Source: Taxillus chinensis
Taxonomy: Eukaryota > Streptophyta > Magnoliopsida > Santalales > Loranthaceae
Reading direction: 5' to 3'
Assembly: GCA_023512835.1 (NCBI GenBank)
Contig: CM042091.1
Coordinates: 48,995,284-49,059,283 of the forward strand
Length of the DNA: 64,000 nt
The notes beneath the pieces are model-generated. The model was not told the DNA's origin and searched no databases. It saw only the letters and a list, made by a program, of their open reading frames with translations. This document shows positions 46,271 through 56,320 of the stretch, piece after piece. A program made the translations under genes and the position numbers. The stretch's first letter is position 1; each line of letters starts with the position of its first letter.

Positions 46271-49142
46271 TCAGGGCCAGCGAGAAGTAAGCATTCTTGC
46301 TTCGTGGCAACCATAGCCATGTCCTCCACTACTGGCATCAACTTCATCAAGAGTTTGGGATGCATTTCTCTTATCCTCAGGAGCAACACTAGTGTTTGCA
46401 TCACCACCCCAAGCAAGGGTTTCAAAGATTAGAGCTTCCACTTCCTCGAATCTCTCTTTCCCTAGTGAGACCTCGGCAAGCAGAGTCCAAGCATTTGCCT
46501 CAGAAGCCTCCTCATAGTCATTTTTCCGTTTTAGGACCATATGCCCACTGATCTCCCACACTGCTGGATTGACTTGGGTGTCCAGAAGCTCAGCACTCAC
46601 ACTTCCCAGAGCCTGTTTCTCCGCATAGCACTACAAAATTTCAGACAAAATGAGACTTAAGACATATATTGTAATAAAAAGCATAAAAAAAGGTGTTCTA
46701 GTAATTGATATTATGTTGATGGCAGTACCTATTGAGGGAAGTGAGATTGTGTTGTGATATTATTACCTGTGGGATGAGAAATATTCGTTTTCCACAATCG
46801 GAGATCAATAAATTGAAAGGTATGTTGTTATCTTGAAGGCAAATGCAAGAATCAGACACTGCATTAGACAGATCCTTTAGTGTGTATCCACCCTCAAAGA
46901 CAAGGCCTCTCACTGGATAATTCATAAGTTTAGAGACAGTCACGGAAAAATCTAGAGTAGAAATTTTTGTAGTGGGAGCCTTCTCAATGGGGAAGGGAAC
47001 AGCTAGGTAGTAAGCCTGCAACCATACAGATCAGAAAATTTGATTTCAGTTATCAACTCAGAAGTAATTCAAATTGTGAGATTTTGAGATAGATCACATG
47101 GTAGGTCAAATACAATACCTGAAAGTGAAGATGGTTGATGGTAGCAAACGCACCCAAGCTATTGTATCCCAATCGGAAGTATGGACTTCTTGCTTCAACT
47201 GCCATATTAAGGGCAAGCAAGAAGCTTTCATTGTCGATCCTCTGAGGCAAGCAATCAAGAACTCGTGGGACCAAAAGAACGTGCCCATATTCTATGGGAC
47301 TAACCTGTCATTGCACAGAACAGAGATTTCGAAATTTAAAATTTGCTTCAGATCATCCTTTATAATATGAAAACAAGATCCAAGTTCATACATTGATGGC
47401 AACCACATTGGGCGAGTTTTCAGCATTAATAACAGCACGTGGGAAGAAATGAACATCACCATCTTCACTTGCTTCGAATTGAAAGAGCACCTCTTCCTGC
47501 CCAACTTTGGTGAAGTTGAATTTTGTCTCATCAAATGGCTGGAGGACCTGATCGACTCGGAACTCAGTTGGCCGTTTTTTGAGGTGGCGACCCTCATTCA
47601 GCTGCGCGATAAAGCCATACTCACCTGGAATAACCTGCAAAAGAACATATGAAAAAGAACCCAGAAAATCAATTAGATGATACCGCATTCCCAGCTTTAG
47701 ACCTTAAGATTCCTTCAGCCACACCCACCAAATTGAAAACAATGAAACAGAAGATTCTAGGATGTAACCTTGGTCTCACAGGCAGTGACATCATAACGAA
47801 ACAATCCTCTCTGCATGCGATCCTCCCACTAGAATTTAAGGTGTGAATTTCAGCAACATGATAAAGCTTGCAAAATTACAATCCTTACTAGAAAAGAGAT
47901 AGCAGGGTTTGTTAATTTTCTTTCATCTTGGGTTGACAGTTAATATACCTCTCCCAGAAGAAGAGATTCAAAAAAGGCAACAGGAGATTCTTGATTGTTG
48001 GCGTTAGCCAAGACTTTCTCATTGGCAAGCTTGTTCGCACTTCCAAAGGCATACAGTGGAAGCACTGCCCCTGTTAAAAATCCCAGTAAGCCAAAAACAA
48101 AGAGATTAGCTTTTCTACCATCTTTGGCACCATTTTTTATTTTTCTACCAATTTAGAATTCATATGAAACTATTTTTCAATCCAGCTGAAATAGCTACAT
48201 CACAAATCCATTGAGATTGGAACATTTTCACATGACATCATAATCAAAACAAACAAAAACAAAAACAAAAATGTAGGGATCACAATATCAATGAAGAAAT
48301 TCTAAAAACAAATAACCAAGCCACAAAGCTTATAAATTTTGCTTGAATATGCCATTTAGTTCAACTAAGGGATGATCTGTAAGTGCATGAGCGCGTGTGT
48401 GAATAGTAACGGGACAAGGGTCCAAGTACACAACAATGGTTTAAAAATTTTAAAAGTACACCTGAAGCTATAGTGAGTGCAAAAACGCGTTTACTGGCAT
48501 AATGATATTATGATTTCTATAATTCCACAGAAACAACATCATCAGGCTTGATTCTCTAAAACAAACCTTATACCTTGTCTAATATTTGCTACTTTACACT
48601 TGTGGTTTGCCACTTCCATTGCAAACAAAGAAACACTCCCATGACAATCAAATAGGGGCTTAGAGCGTCCCATCCATAAAAGCACATGCGTGCAAAGTAA
48701 CAAAATTTCATCTACAAATGGTCGATCTATAGGCCATAATGGTTTGTTAAAGTAGCTCATTACAAAGCATAGCTACTTAAGTGGAAATCGTCCAAACTTT
48801 TACCCCTCCTTTCCATAGAGGAAAAGAGAATTAAAAAAATTATATATCTAGATTAAATTCATTAGCAACGTGAACGTAGATCTAGCATCCAGATTGCTAA
48901 AGTCAAATGAACTCTAACTATTATTACTATTCTTTGAAACACACATACACCCACAAAACGGATACCCATATAGCATGCATATCATCACACAAAATCCACA
49001 CAAGCATATATCAAATACCTTGAATGCAACACTTGTTGAGACAATTGCGGCCGCATCCGGCCTCTTGGCCGCGGGCAGCCTGCTCCGCCTCCTCATTTTG
49101 ATGGTTAGAGACAATAGTAGGAACTCTCTTCATCCTCAACAT
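46271..49142 (-). CDS. VTC2: GDP-L-galactose phosphorylase (seven coding exons)
   Basis: Converts GDP-L-galactose plus phosphate to L-galactose-1-phosphate, the main control step of ascorbate synthesis in plants. Exons (minus): 49142-49019, 48070-47949, 47828-47769, 47634-47392, 47304-47119, 47015-46767, 46630-46271; all introns GT-AG, lengths sum to 447 codons plus stop, close to the roughly 442 residues of Arabidopsis VTC2. The protein starts MLRMKRVPTIVSN, as the family does. The HIT-type catalytic motif HLHFQ lies at residues 241-245, at the exon 5/6 junction. Other family blocks: GLFRYDVTACETK, LKKRPTEFRVDQVLQPF, RVLDCLPQRID, YFRLGYNSLGAFATI, EISGHMVLKRK. The last about 12 residues are unusual; another frame there reads ATKQECLLL, nearer the family end. 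VTC2 rather than its paralogue VTC5 is a naming choice. A conserved upstream ORF precedes it. Confidence 0.96.
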
Positions 49143-49280
49143 CTTGACTCAGACAAAAAGAACAGACCAGGACAGAAGAGAACAGAACACGCAAGCAAGC
49201 AAGCAACAAATCTAACACAGTTTGACGATAGTTGGAAGTACAAAATCACTATGAAAACAACAGAAAAAGCGTACTAGATT

Positions 49281-49514
49281 TTAGAAGGAAAGGACAAAGG
49301 CAGAAAGGGAGGAGGAGGAGAAGGAGGAGAGGGAGAAGGAGAAGTCGTAGTTGTCACCGCCGCCGGCAAGGAAGAGGAGATCGGAGGGGCTACCGCCTTC
49401 AGAAGGCAACGCGCCACGCCCGCCGTGCGGCGAAGGGTTGCACTCAATCACACAACCCTTACGTCGTACCGCTCGGACATGTATAAGGGGCCGTGATTCT
49501 CCGAGAATAGCCGT
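49281..49514 (-). CDS. Conserved upstream ORF of the GGP mRNA, ACG start
   Basis: In the 5' leader, 138 bases upstream of the main ATG, a 77-codon frame runs from an ACG at 49514 to TAA at 49281-49283. It reads ECNPSPHGGRG near residues 24-34, then GALPSEGGSPSDLLFLAGG, then a Phe/Ser-rich tail (NYDFSFSLSSF). There is no ATG in this frame after the upstream TAA, so initiation must be non-AUG; ACG in the context ATCACGG is the natural choice. GGP mRNAs of many plants are known to carry a conserved upstream peptide starting at a non-canonical codon that lowers GGP translation when ascorbate is high. The peptide class is recognised from memory; the exact start is inferred. Confidence 0.85.
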   Translation of the reverse strand, partial: TAILGESRPLIHVRAVRRKGCVIECNPSPHGGRGALPSEGGSPSDLLFLAGGGDNYDFSFSLSSFSSSSLSAFVLSF

Positions 49515-49534
49515 GATTTCTGCAACTCGTCTAC

Positions 49535-49712
49535 CTGGGTTTTACCCTTTCAGTTTCTTCCCAAAATTTCTCGCCTTTTTTTCACTCCGATCGACCTGAG
49601 AAAAGACAACAAAACAAAACAAAACAAGAGCTTCCCACAAAACAAACACCCACTTGTGTAACAATTAAGAACAGCCAAGCAACAACATACGAGATTTGGG
49701 TCAAGGGCATAC
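49535..49712 (-). other. Intron in the 5' UTR of the GGP gene
   Basis: On the minus strand a donor CTCAG/GTATGCC at 49713/49712 and an acceptor ACCCAG/GTAGACG at 49535/49534 define a 178-base intron between a first non-coding exon (from 49713 to perhaps 49990) and the exon with the upstream ORF. Splicing removes most of the sequence ahead of the ACG, but the in-frame TAA lies inside the intron. Predicted from splice consensus only. Confidence 0.6.
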
Positions 49713-49924
49713 CTGAGTCTTGCGCGCGAGGAAGGAGACGATGGGTCGCAGAGGGATGAGATGAGTGGGTTTGCCGTGTATATGAAGGATGATTGGAGCA
49801 CAGGCTCGGTGCAATTAGTGTAGAGGGGGGAGAGATCGAAGGAAGTGATGTGGGGCTGGGCTGGTAGTTGAGTGAGGGCTGTCGGCTGTGGTGACGATTG
49901 TTCGTTTGAGTGGTCTGCGTGTCA

Positions 49925-49929
49925 TTATA

Positions 49930-49961
<32 letters not shown>

Positions 49962-49991
49962 GACGTGAGAGTGGGGGGGGGGGGGGGGGGT
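49925..49991. repeat. (ATT)n and poly-G tracts near the GGP transcription start
   Basis: An ATT/TTA trinucleotide run of about ten units (49925-49960) is followed by a nearly pure G run of about 20 bases (49972-49991), with G-rich sequence to about 50000. On the coding (minus) strand this is poly-C then TAA repeats, at or just upstream of the likely start of the GGP transcript. Both tracts are prone to length error. Confidence 0.9.
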
Positions 49992-50000
49992 GGGGGGTGG

Positions 50001-50342
50001 AAATCTGATTGACCTCTCTTTTTGGCTCGGGGTCCCCGTGGACCATTAATCGGAGTGGAGCGTTCCGGGGGCAGTGGCCGCCAGCTGGTAGACCAAGACC
50101 AACTATTCACTGTTTTCTCACCTAATGGCATGTGAGACTATGCAGTGGTGACGGAGGAGTGGAGGGGCAAAGGCGTTACTATAGGAGTATGACCATGATG
50201 TGTTTTTTGTTCTAATGTGATGATGAAAGAAAGTGTAACATCGTTTTGTGCAAGTTGGTGTAAGAGCGACGTTTCACCTCGAGGTTGGAACATGAAAACC
50301 GGAAGGGAAATAGTGGTGTGAGTGAGAGATAATTAAAAAAAA
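50001..50342. other. GGP upstream region
   Basis: The roughly 340 bp between the G-rich tract and the Mutator-like element should hold the core promoter of the GGP gene on the minus strand. I see no convincing TATA box and no coding region. Confidence 0.4.
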
Positions 50343-50770
50343 AAATACTCTATGCACCTAGGAGGAAATGGCGCACGAATCAATCATGACATAAGTCATG
50401 TCAAATTTTCTAAAAGGGTTTTTTATTAATGGGTTGAAGCTTTAGTCACAGGAAAAAAAAAGAAAGAGAATTCTTCACTGTTGCGTTCTGTGACGAAGAG
50501 TCAAGGTGTGGGAGCTTCAATCCAAAAAAGGGGAGGGAGCAAACGATCTAGGGTACACGATCGAGCAAGAGAGAGGGAAAGAAAAGGTCTACAACTGATT
50601 TTGTTTTAGAGGGAAAGAAAGGGTTTGCGTAGGAGAGAAAGAACGGATGACGATCCTGGGGCACACGATTAAGCAAGATAGAGAGGGTCCGCATCCGATT
50701 CTCGTATCGAGGGAGGGTTTGCATCCGATTCTCGTATAAGAGGGAGGGTCTATGCAGGGGAGAGAAGCAT
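50343..50770 (+). repeat. Left terminal inverted repeat of the Mutator-like element
   Basis: Matches the reverse complement of 55890-56320 over most of its length, with internal duplication of 'gcatccgattctcgtat' near 50690-50750. The outermost bases (CTCTATGCA against CTATATGCA) are the likely ends. Confidence 0.85.
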
Positions 50771-52269
50771 AACCCGATTTGCTTCAGGATCGAGCTTGGG
50801 TTTTGATTAATTCGGTTTGTGGCGTTTGATGGCTATGGTGATGGTGCTAGCCGGACGAAAGCCAAATAATGGCTATGGTGATGGTACCTGGCCAATTGGA
50901 GGCCGGACGAGCGCTATGGTAAAGACTTTTTTTTTCCTTGGCCTGTCCTCTTTGTTATTTTGGAGTCATGTATTGGCGGTAGAAAATGATGGTTAATTTG
51001 TGATTGCATATCTTCCTTCTTCTTTTTGTTGAAGATGGTTGTGTATGAGATAGAGGATGATGGATTGTAGATGATTGATGCCTTAACAAGATGACGCTTG
51101 CCTCTTCCTTTGCCTCCCCAATCCTTGCTCGATGATTATGGCTTTTGGAGGATCAATATTACATCATGATGATGCCAGGACTTGCAAGGACAATGACAAC
51201 CCAAAGTCTATATGATGAAGCTTCTTTGGAATTTTGTTTGGTGTCTGGGACAATGTTAACTCTATGTAAAATATGTTGTGGATGTCTGTATGTGTCTCAA
51301 TATTTCTTGTACTCAAAGTTTGTTGTTGAGGTTTCCATATTTCATAAAGTGGAAGGATTCAAATTGTAAGGATATAAGGCAATGAAATAGGATTTTGTAT
51401 AAATCTGTATTTTTTATAAGGAATCAGCGGACATAATTTAAAAGACCCATGTAAATCTGCGTTTTTTGGTGGCATACTGCGACCCTAGGAAAGACCCTAC
51501 AATGACAGCAGTTACACTATAGTAGATCTATACTGTAATGTATATACTTTTCAATATCAAGTAAAAGAGAACCCAGTTTAATAATATAGTGACAATAATG
51601 AAAGCCAGCAGTGTGACTAAAGAGACAAAAAAGGGATTGCATAATAGGATGTCCAACCCATCCATCACATTTTGAAGGTATCTGGTCACCTGGTTTATAT
51701 GATAAAAAAAGTCAGCAATTGCATGACAGCTATCTATTGGAATCGTCAAGTTTTTTTAAATTTTTGAAAATAATATCCCCTTCTCACTACCATGGTGATG
51801 CTTGGTCTTTTTATTTGTTTTGTTGCATTGTTAAATCAAAATTTCAAATACAGCGAAACAAATTTGATCCATTGGCCATTTTTAAAGCCAAATACAAGAA
51901 GACAATGGGGTTGGAAGAGGTACCGCATGTCATTTCTTTTAATGAAAAAAATTAAATTAATAATAAATTGTTTGGCAGAGGAGGCCTCCAAAAAGTACCA
52001 TTAGTCATGAGTTTAAAGAACTACAATTTCACTTCAAACTTGATCTTCGGCAAACAATTTTCAGATGATTTCCAACTTGTTATCTTCTTGTGAGATCATC
52101 CATGGCACTACTGCCAAGGAATGTGATGTGTTACTCCCATTTTTGTAGTAGAACTTGGTCATCATTTTTTCCTTGCTACTGGAGCTTCAATCCATCTAGA
52201 GAGAAGCTAAAGATCAGTTTCCTTCTCTTCATCAAAGTCATCCCTATAAAAATTGAAATGAACAAAAAA

Positions 52270-55200
52270 TATTAAAATAAGATAAACCTATACTAAATTA
52301 AATATTTCTAGTACAAACCTATACTTGTTATTATTATGACATTACATTTTTTGTTGCAAATCCTCAACTGTAAGCATTGCACCATTATTAATCGGTGAAG
52401 GTAACTCACCTAGTAACTGAAAACACATCAAACAAAAATACAAGTATAGAATTAAACGATAACAATATTTATAATAGATACTTTTCCTGGAACCGAACGA
52501 AAATAATAAGGACTTCATGAAATAATAATAGTAATTAAAAGATAAAAGCTAAAAAAAGATATTTTCCTAAAAAAAGCTAATGTAGCTTGTTCTTCTTTGA
52601 TCCTATTTTTTATTATATTCATGGTTTTAGGCCTGTGTTCAGCATTCTTTGTCTTCAATTTAGCATGTTTTATACTATGCCTAGTACCCTCCACTTGTTA
52701 AAACCACCGCAACAACTTGGGAAACCCTCTAAAAGCGCATTTCAACCTCTGCAAGCAACCAAGAAAGTCCTTTGTAGCCTGTTCCAACCTCTGCAACATC
52801 CACTTTACCACTATGACTGCTCCATTTCCAGCCCTGACAGAGAAAATCCCCCGTAGTCCGTTCCAGCCTCTCCAATGTCCACTTTACTCCTACTGCGAGC
52901 ATGTTCCAGTCCTACAAACAACCATAAAATTCTCTGCAATTCGGTCATAACCACCGTAGCACCTGAGAAAATTCTTTGCAGATTGTTCCCAAACTCGCAA
53001 CATCTCCTTTAACCATCTACAGACCCGTCCCGACCACTACAACAACTAGAAAATCCTTTGCAGTCCCTTCCCAACCAAAAGACCATCCACTCTACCCTTA
53101 CCGCAATCCGTTTCGCCACAAAGAGCAATCTATAGCCCCTTTCACAATCATCTTCACCTATTACACAATCATGAGAAAGAAATTGCCAGGAAACGGCATT
53201 AAACATATGAGATAAATAATTTTTTTATAAAAATTAAATTTCATATGCAATAAACTAAATTATAACAAAATAATTAATTTGATGATTTTCTAGTTACCAA
53301 AATTATCCAAATGAAAAAAAAAAGTTAACTATATTGACAATGAGAACATAATTATATATATATAATCAAGGAAAAAAAAGATAATGTTTAATTACCTGAA
53401 CGGTAACATTTTGTTCTGTGCCAACATCTCGTTTGGCCAAATAATTGCCTGCATGTTCCAAGAACTTCATTTACTATTCCATGCAGCTACAATGGACCCA
53501 AAATCCATATATTTCAATCCATATATACATAGATAAAAGCTAAAAATGTATTTTTCTAACCTCTTTATGTTTTTCTTTTTGGGTAGTTTTCTTTGTTGTG
53601 GGTTTCCTTCTCTCGATCATTGATTTTCTTTTAAGAGATAGCGGTCTTCCTTTTTCTCTCACTACATGAGGACTTATTACTTTCTTAGAACTCACATCTA
53701 TTGTAGCATCGACATTATAAATTACAACCTTTGAGGGTGGATTCTTGGTGTGGTAGTTGAGTTCATTGCATCCAACTTAGCTAATATATCCTCGGTGTGT
53801 TCATCACATGAAGATGCATTCGTGGCAACTTCATAACATTTCTTCATGATACGTGGATATCTAAGCACTTCAAGCCTTTGATCAACCATGTCATAACTAC
53901 TTCGTATAAGAGTATATGTCCTCTTTATATCTTTCCTCCATCGATCTAGTATGTACTTCTTTGGAACCGAATGAACTTTGTTAAGTCGCATAATGCCCAA
54001 CATATGTCTATGCAATATTCCTCTCATCTCAAACAAGGCACATGAACATTTTACTTCGCATTCGGCCTCATTAAAGTACACTATATGGGTCACCTCCTTG
54101 ATAGAACCATTAACATTAACTTCATCTTCTACATGATACGTTCCAATTACACCATCCTTTCGGTGAAGAGTTGGAAGAGTTATAAGCATCCCTATTACTT
54201 CTTTTTGCACTTCTTTAAACTTACTGTAAGTGTAAATGTTTTGAAAAGTCTTTTCTAGTTGAGAGGGAGAGATGACGGGAATTGTGACATTATATGACTG
54301 GAGGTCTGCCTCACTTTCATTCTCAATCTTCTTATTCATTGCATTATCAAACTGATCGACAAACTCTTTTAAGTTTGTCCTAGCATGAACATACCCATCA
54401 AAAATGCATTCATGCTTTCGCTTCGGTGGGTTATACTTATCCCAGCCCAAAAAACTTCTTTCATGAAAACCGGTGCCCAATACGTATGCTCAATGTATAA
54501 ACTCTTCAACCAAGCATTATCTTGCAAATCATACTTTGTAATTAATAGTTCCCAAGAGCCCTCAAACTCCTCTATTGTGTGGGAGTCATACACACAAGTT
54601 AGCAAATGAGTTTTCAATCCGATTTTGTATGCACCATGTGAGCCTAGCTTCTCGGCAATTTTTTCAATATGTGCCATAAACAAAATTTGTGTCTGCTATT
54701 TGGAAAGATAAGACTTATTGCAATTTTCATCGCTCTATCTTGATCTGTGATAATAGCCTTAGGTGCTTCACCATCCATACATGTTAACCAAGTCTGAAAT
54801 AACCATTTAAATGTCTCTCGTATCCTCACTAGAAATTAATCCTGCACCCAATAAAATTGATTGGTCATGGTGGTTTACACCTACAAATGGTGCAAACGTC
54901 ATTCCATATCTGTTGGTCAAATATGTTGTGTCGAATGTGACGACATCTCCAAAATATTTTTAAGCTACCCAACTTCGTGCATCTGCCCAAAATATATTCC
55001 TCAAATATCCATCATCATCTATATCTATCAGTGAAAAGAACCCATTATTCTTAAATTGTATTTGGGAAAAATACTCAAGGAGGGCTCCGCACCACCTTTC
55101 CCAAGTCGAAGGTTACGTGCCTTGTCAATATAATTACGACAATCTTTCTCATTGAATGGCAAGTTTTCATACCCACCGCTTCTTGCACAAGAGAGGCAAA

Positions 55201-55751
55201 CTCTTGTTCATTCGGATCCTGGCTTGATCATTTATATCTAACACTCTTTTAACGGACCCAGATTATTTCTCTATGGCGCGAAAGAATCTTGATTTTTGTG
55301 GACTCAGGCCATGATTATGGGAATTGTTAACACTCAATACCTTTAACACCCCTTTTTCTAACATAACACTTATCCTTGCTTCATAACCTGTCTTTGATGT
55401 TGGACGTGGCCTTGCGACATTTGTTGTATGGTTTTGTGCCTTCCCACCATGAGCACACCCCAATGTGATATATTTAATGCTTCCATCCTCATACCTATGG
55501 CTACTTTGTGTCATACTCCCAAAACCACATTGTTGCCCATATCTTTTATAATATAAAAGTAGCTCTTCTTCAGAATTAAACACCATTCCCAACTCCAGCT
55601 CCTCAACTATGTCAACTCCTTTGGTATGCATCATATTTTGTAGCCCAAACTTATTAACTTCGATGAGTTCAACAAGCAAAATAGCACCTTCTTCTTCCGT
55701 GAAGCAATTAACTATAAGGCTCAAGTCAAGCAAAAGGCTCAATTCAAGCAA
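52270..55751 (-). pseudogene. FAR1-related (MULE transposase-type) gene, broken
   Basis: The minus strand encodes, in order: a FAR1 DNA-binding domain (55263-55751; LLYYKRYGQQCGFG, then NNSHNHGLSPQKSRFF), a damaged MULE transposase region (about 55250-54400, including KAIITDQDRAMKIAI and SRHKFCLWH), a YWAPVFMKEVFWAGIS block, and a SWIM zinc finger near 54020 reading CSCALFEMRGILHRHML, where the third ligand Cys is His. A one-base T deletion breaks the frame at AFF/DGYVHAR near 54403; another shift near 53760 separates the Lys/Arg-rich tail (KGRPLSLKRKS, near 53640). Possible spliced C-terminal exons: 53448-53396 and about 52418-52346. FAR1-type proteins are domesticated Mutator transposases; since this one lies inside an element with matching inverted repeats, it is the element's own transposase. 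Confidence 0.85.
52690..53120. repeat. Degenerate minisatellite inside the Mutator-like element
   Basis: A block like 'agaaaatcctttgcagtcc(t)gttccaacc' recurs about five times at intervals of roughly 80-100 bp (near 52750, 52840, 52925, 52965 and 53045), alternating with 'catccactttacc' blocks. The segment is GC-richer than its surroundings. It could be a captured and amplified fragment; no source gene is recognised. Confidence 0.6.
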
Positions 55752-55889
55752 TTAACCATTCCCAACCTTAACATTTTACGCAGATACATTTTACCCAATT
55801 ATACAGGCTTAACAAAATAAAAATTTATGTCGTGGGAACTTACCATTTTATTGAGTTATGGTAGCGCTTATACCCAGTCTCGTTGTCCC

Positions 55890-56320
55890 TTTCTCGCTAT
55901 GTTCGAGCCGTCCCCGGCGTCCATCCTTTCTCTCCCTCTAAAACAGAATCAGTTGCAGACCCTTTCTCTCCCTCTCTCTCTTGCTCGATCGTGTGCCCCA
56001 GATCATCATTTGTCCTTTCTCACCTGCGCAGACCCTTTCTCTCCCTCTAAAACAAATCAAGTTGCGGACCCTTTCTCTCCCTCTCTCTCTTGCTCGATCG
56101 TGTGCCCCGGATTGTTTGCCCCTTCCCTCTTTTGGATTGAAGCTCCCACATCTTGACCCTCCATCACGAAATGCGGCGAATTGAAGAACCCTATTTCTTT
56201 TTTTCTTGTGGCTGGAGCTTCAACCCATTAATAAAAACCCTTTTAAAAAAATCTGACCTGGCTTATGCCACGTCAGATTCGTGCACCATTTCCTCCCCCG
56301 CGTACCTGCATATAGCATTT
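55890..56320 (-). repeat. Right terminal inverted repeat of the Mutator-like element
   Basis: Inverted copy of 50343-50770. Contains its own direct duplication: 'accctttctctccctctaaaac' style blocks with 'ttgctcgatcgtgtgcccc' occur near 55930-56000 and again near 56035-56110. Confidence 0.85.

Larger units (their letters stand above)
50343..56320 (-). mobile_element. Mutator-like element with long terminal inverted repeats
   Basis: The left end (about 50343-50770) is an imperfect inverted copy of the right end (about 55890-56320). Shared blocks in order: GGAGGAAATGG followed by CGCACGAATC (left) or TGCACGAATC (right), 'ttattaatgggttgaagct', 'gtgggagcttcaatccaaaa', 'acacgatcgagcaagagag', 'ttgttttagaggga'. 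Terminal inverted repeats of about 400 bp plus an internal FAR1-related/MURA-type gene identify a Mutator-like element of about 6 kb. No 8-11 bp target duplication is clear. The segment 50800-52200 has no recognised coding region. Confidence 0.85.

Noticed and set aside
49582..50046. Open frame with a run of Asn, upstream of GGP
   Set aside because: Asn run is the ATT microsatellite and the Pro run the poly-G tract; it crosses the predicted 5'-UTR intron.
55827..56184. Plus-strand Leu/Ser/Pro-rich open frames
   Set aside because: They translate the CT-rich duplicated part of the right inverted repeat.
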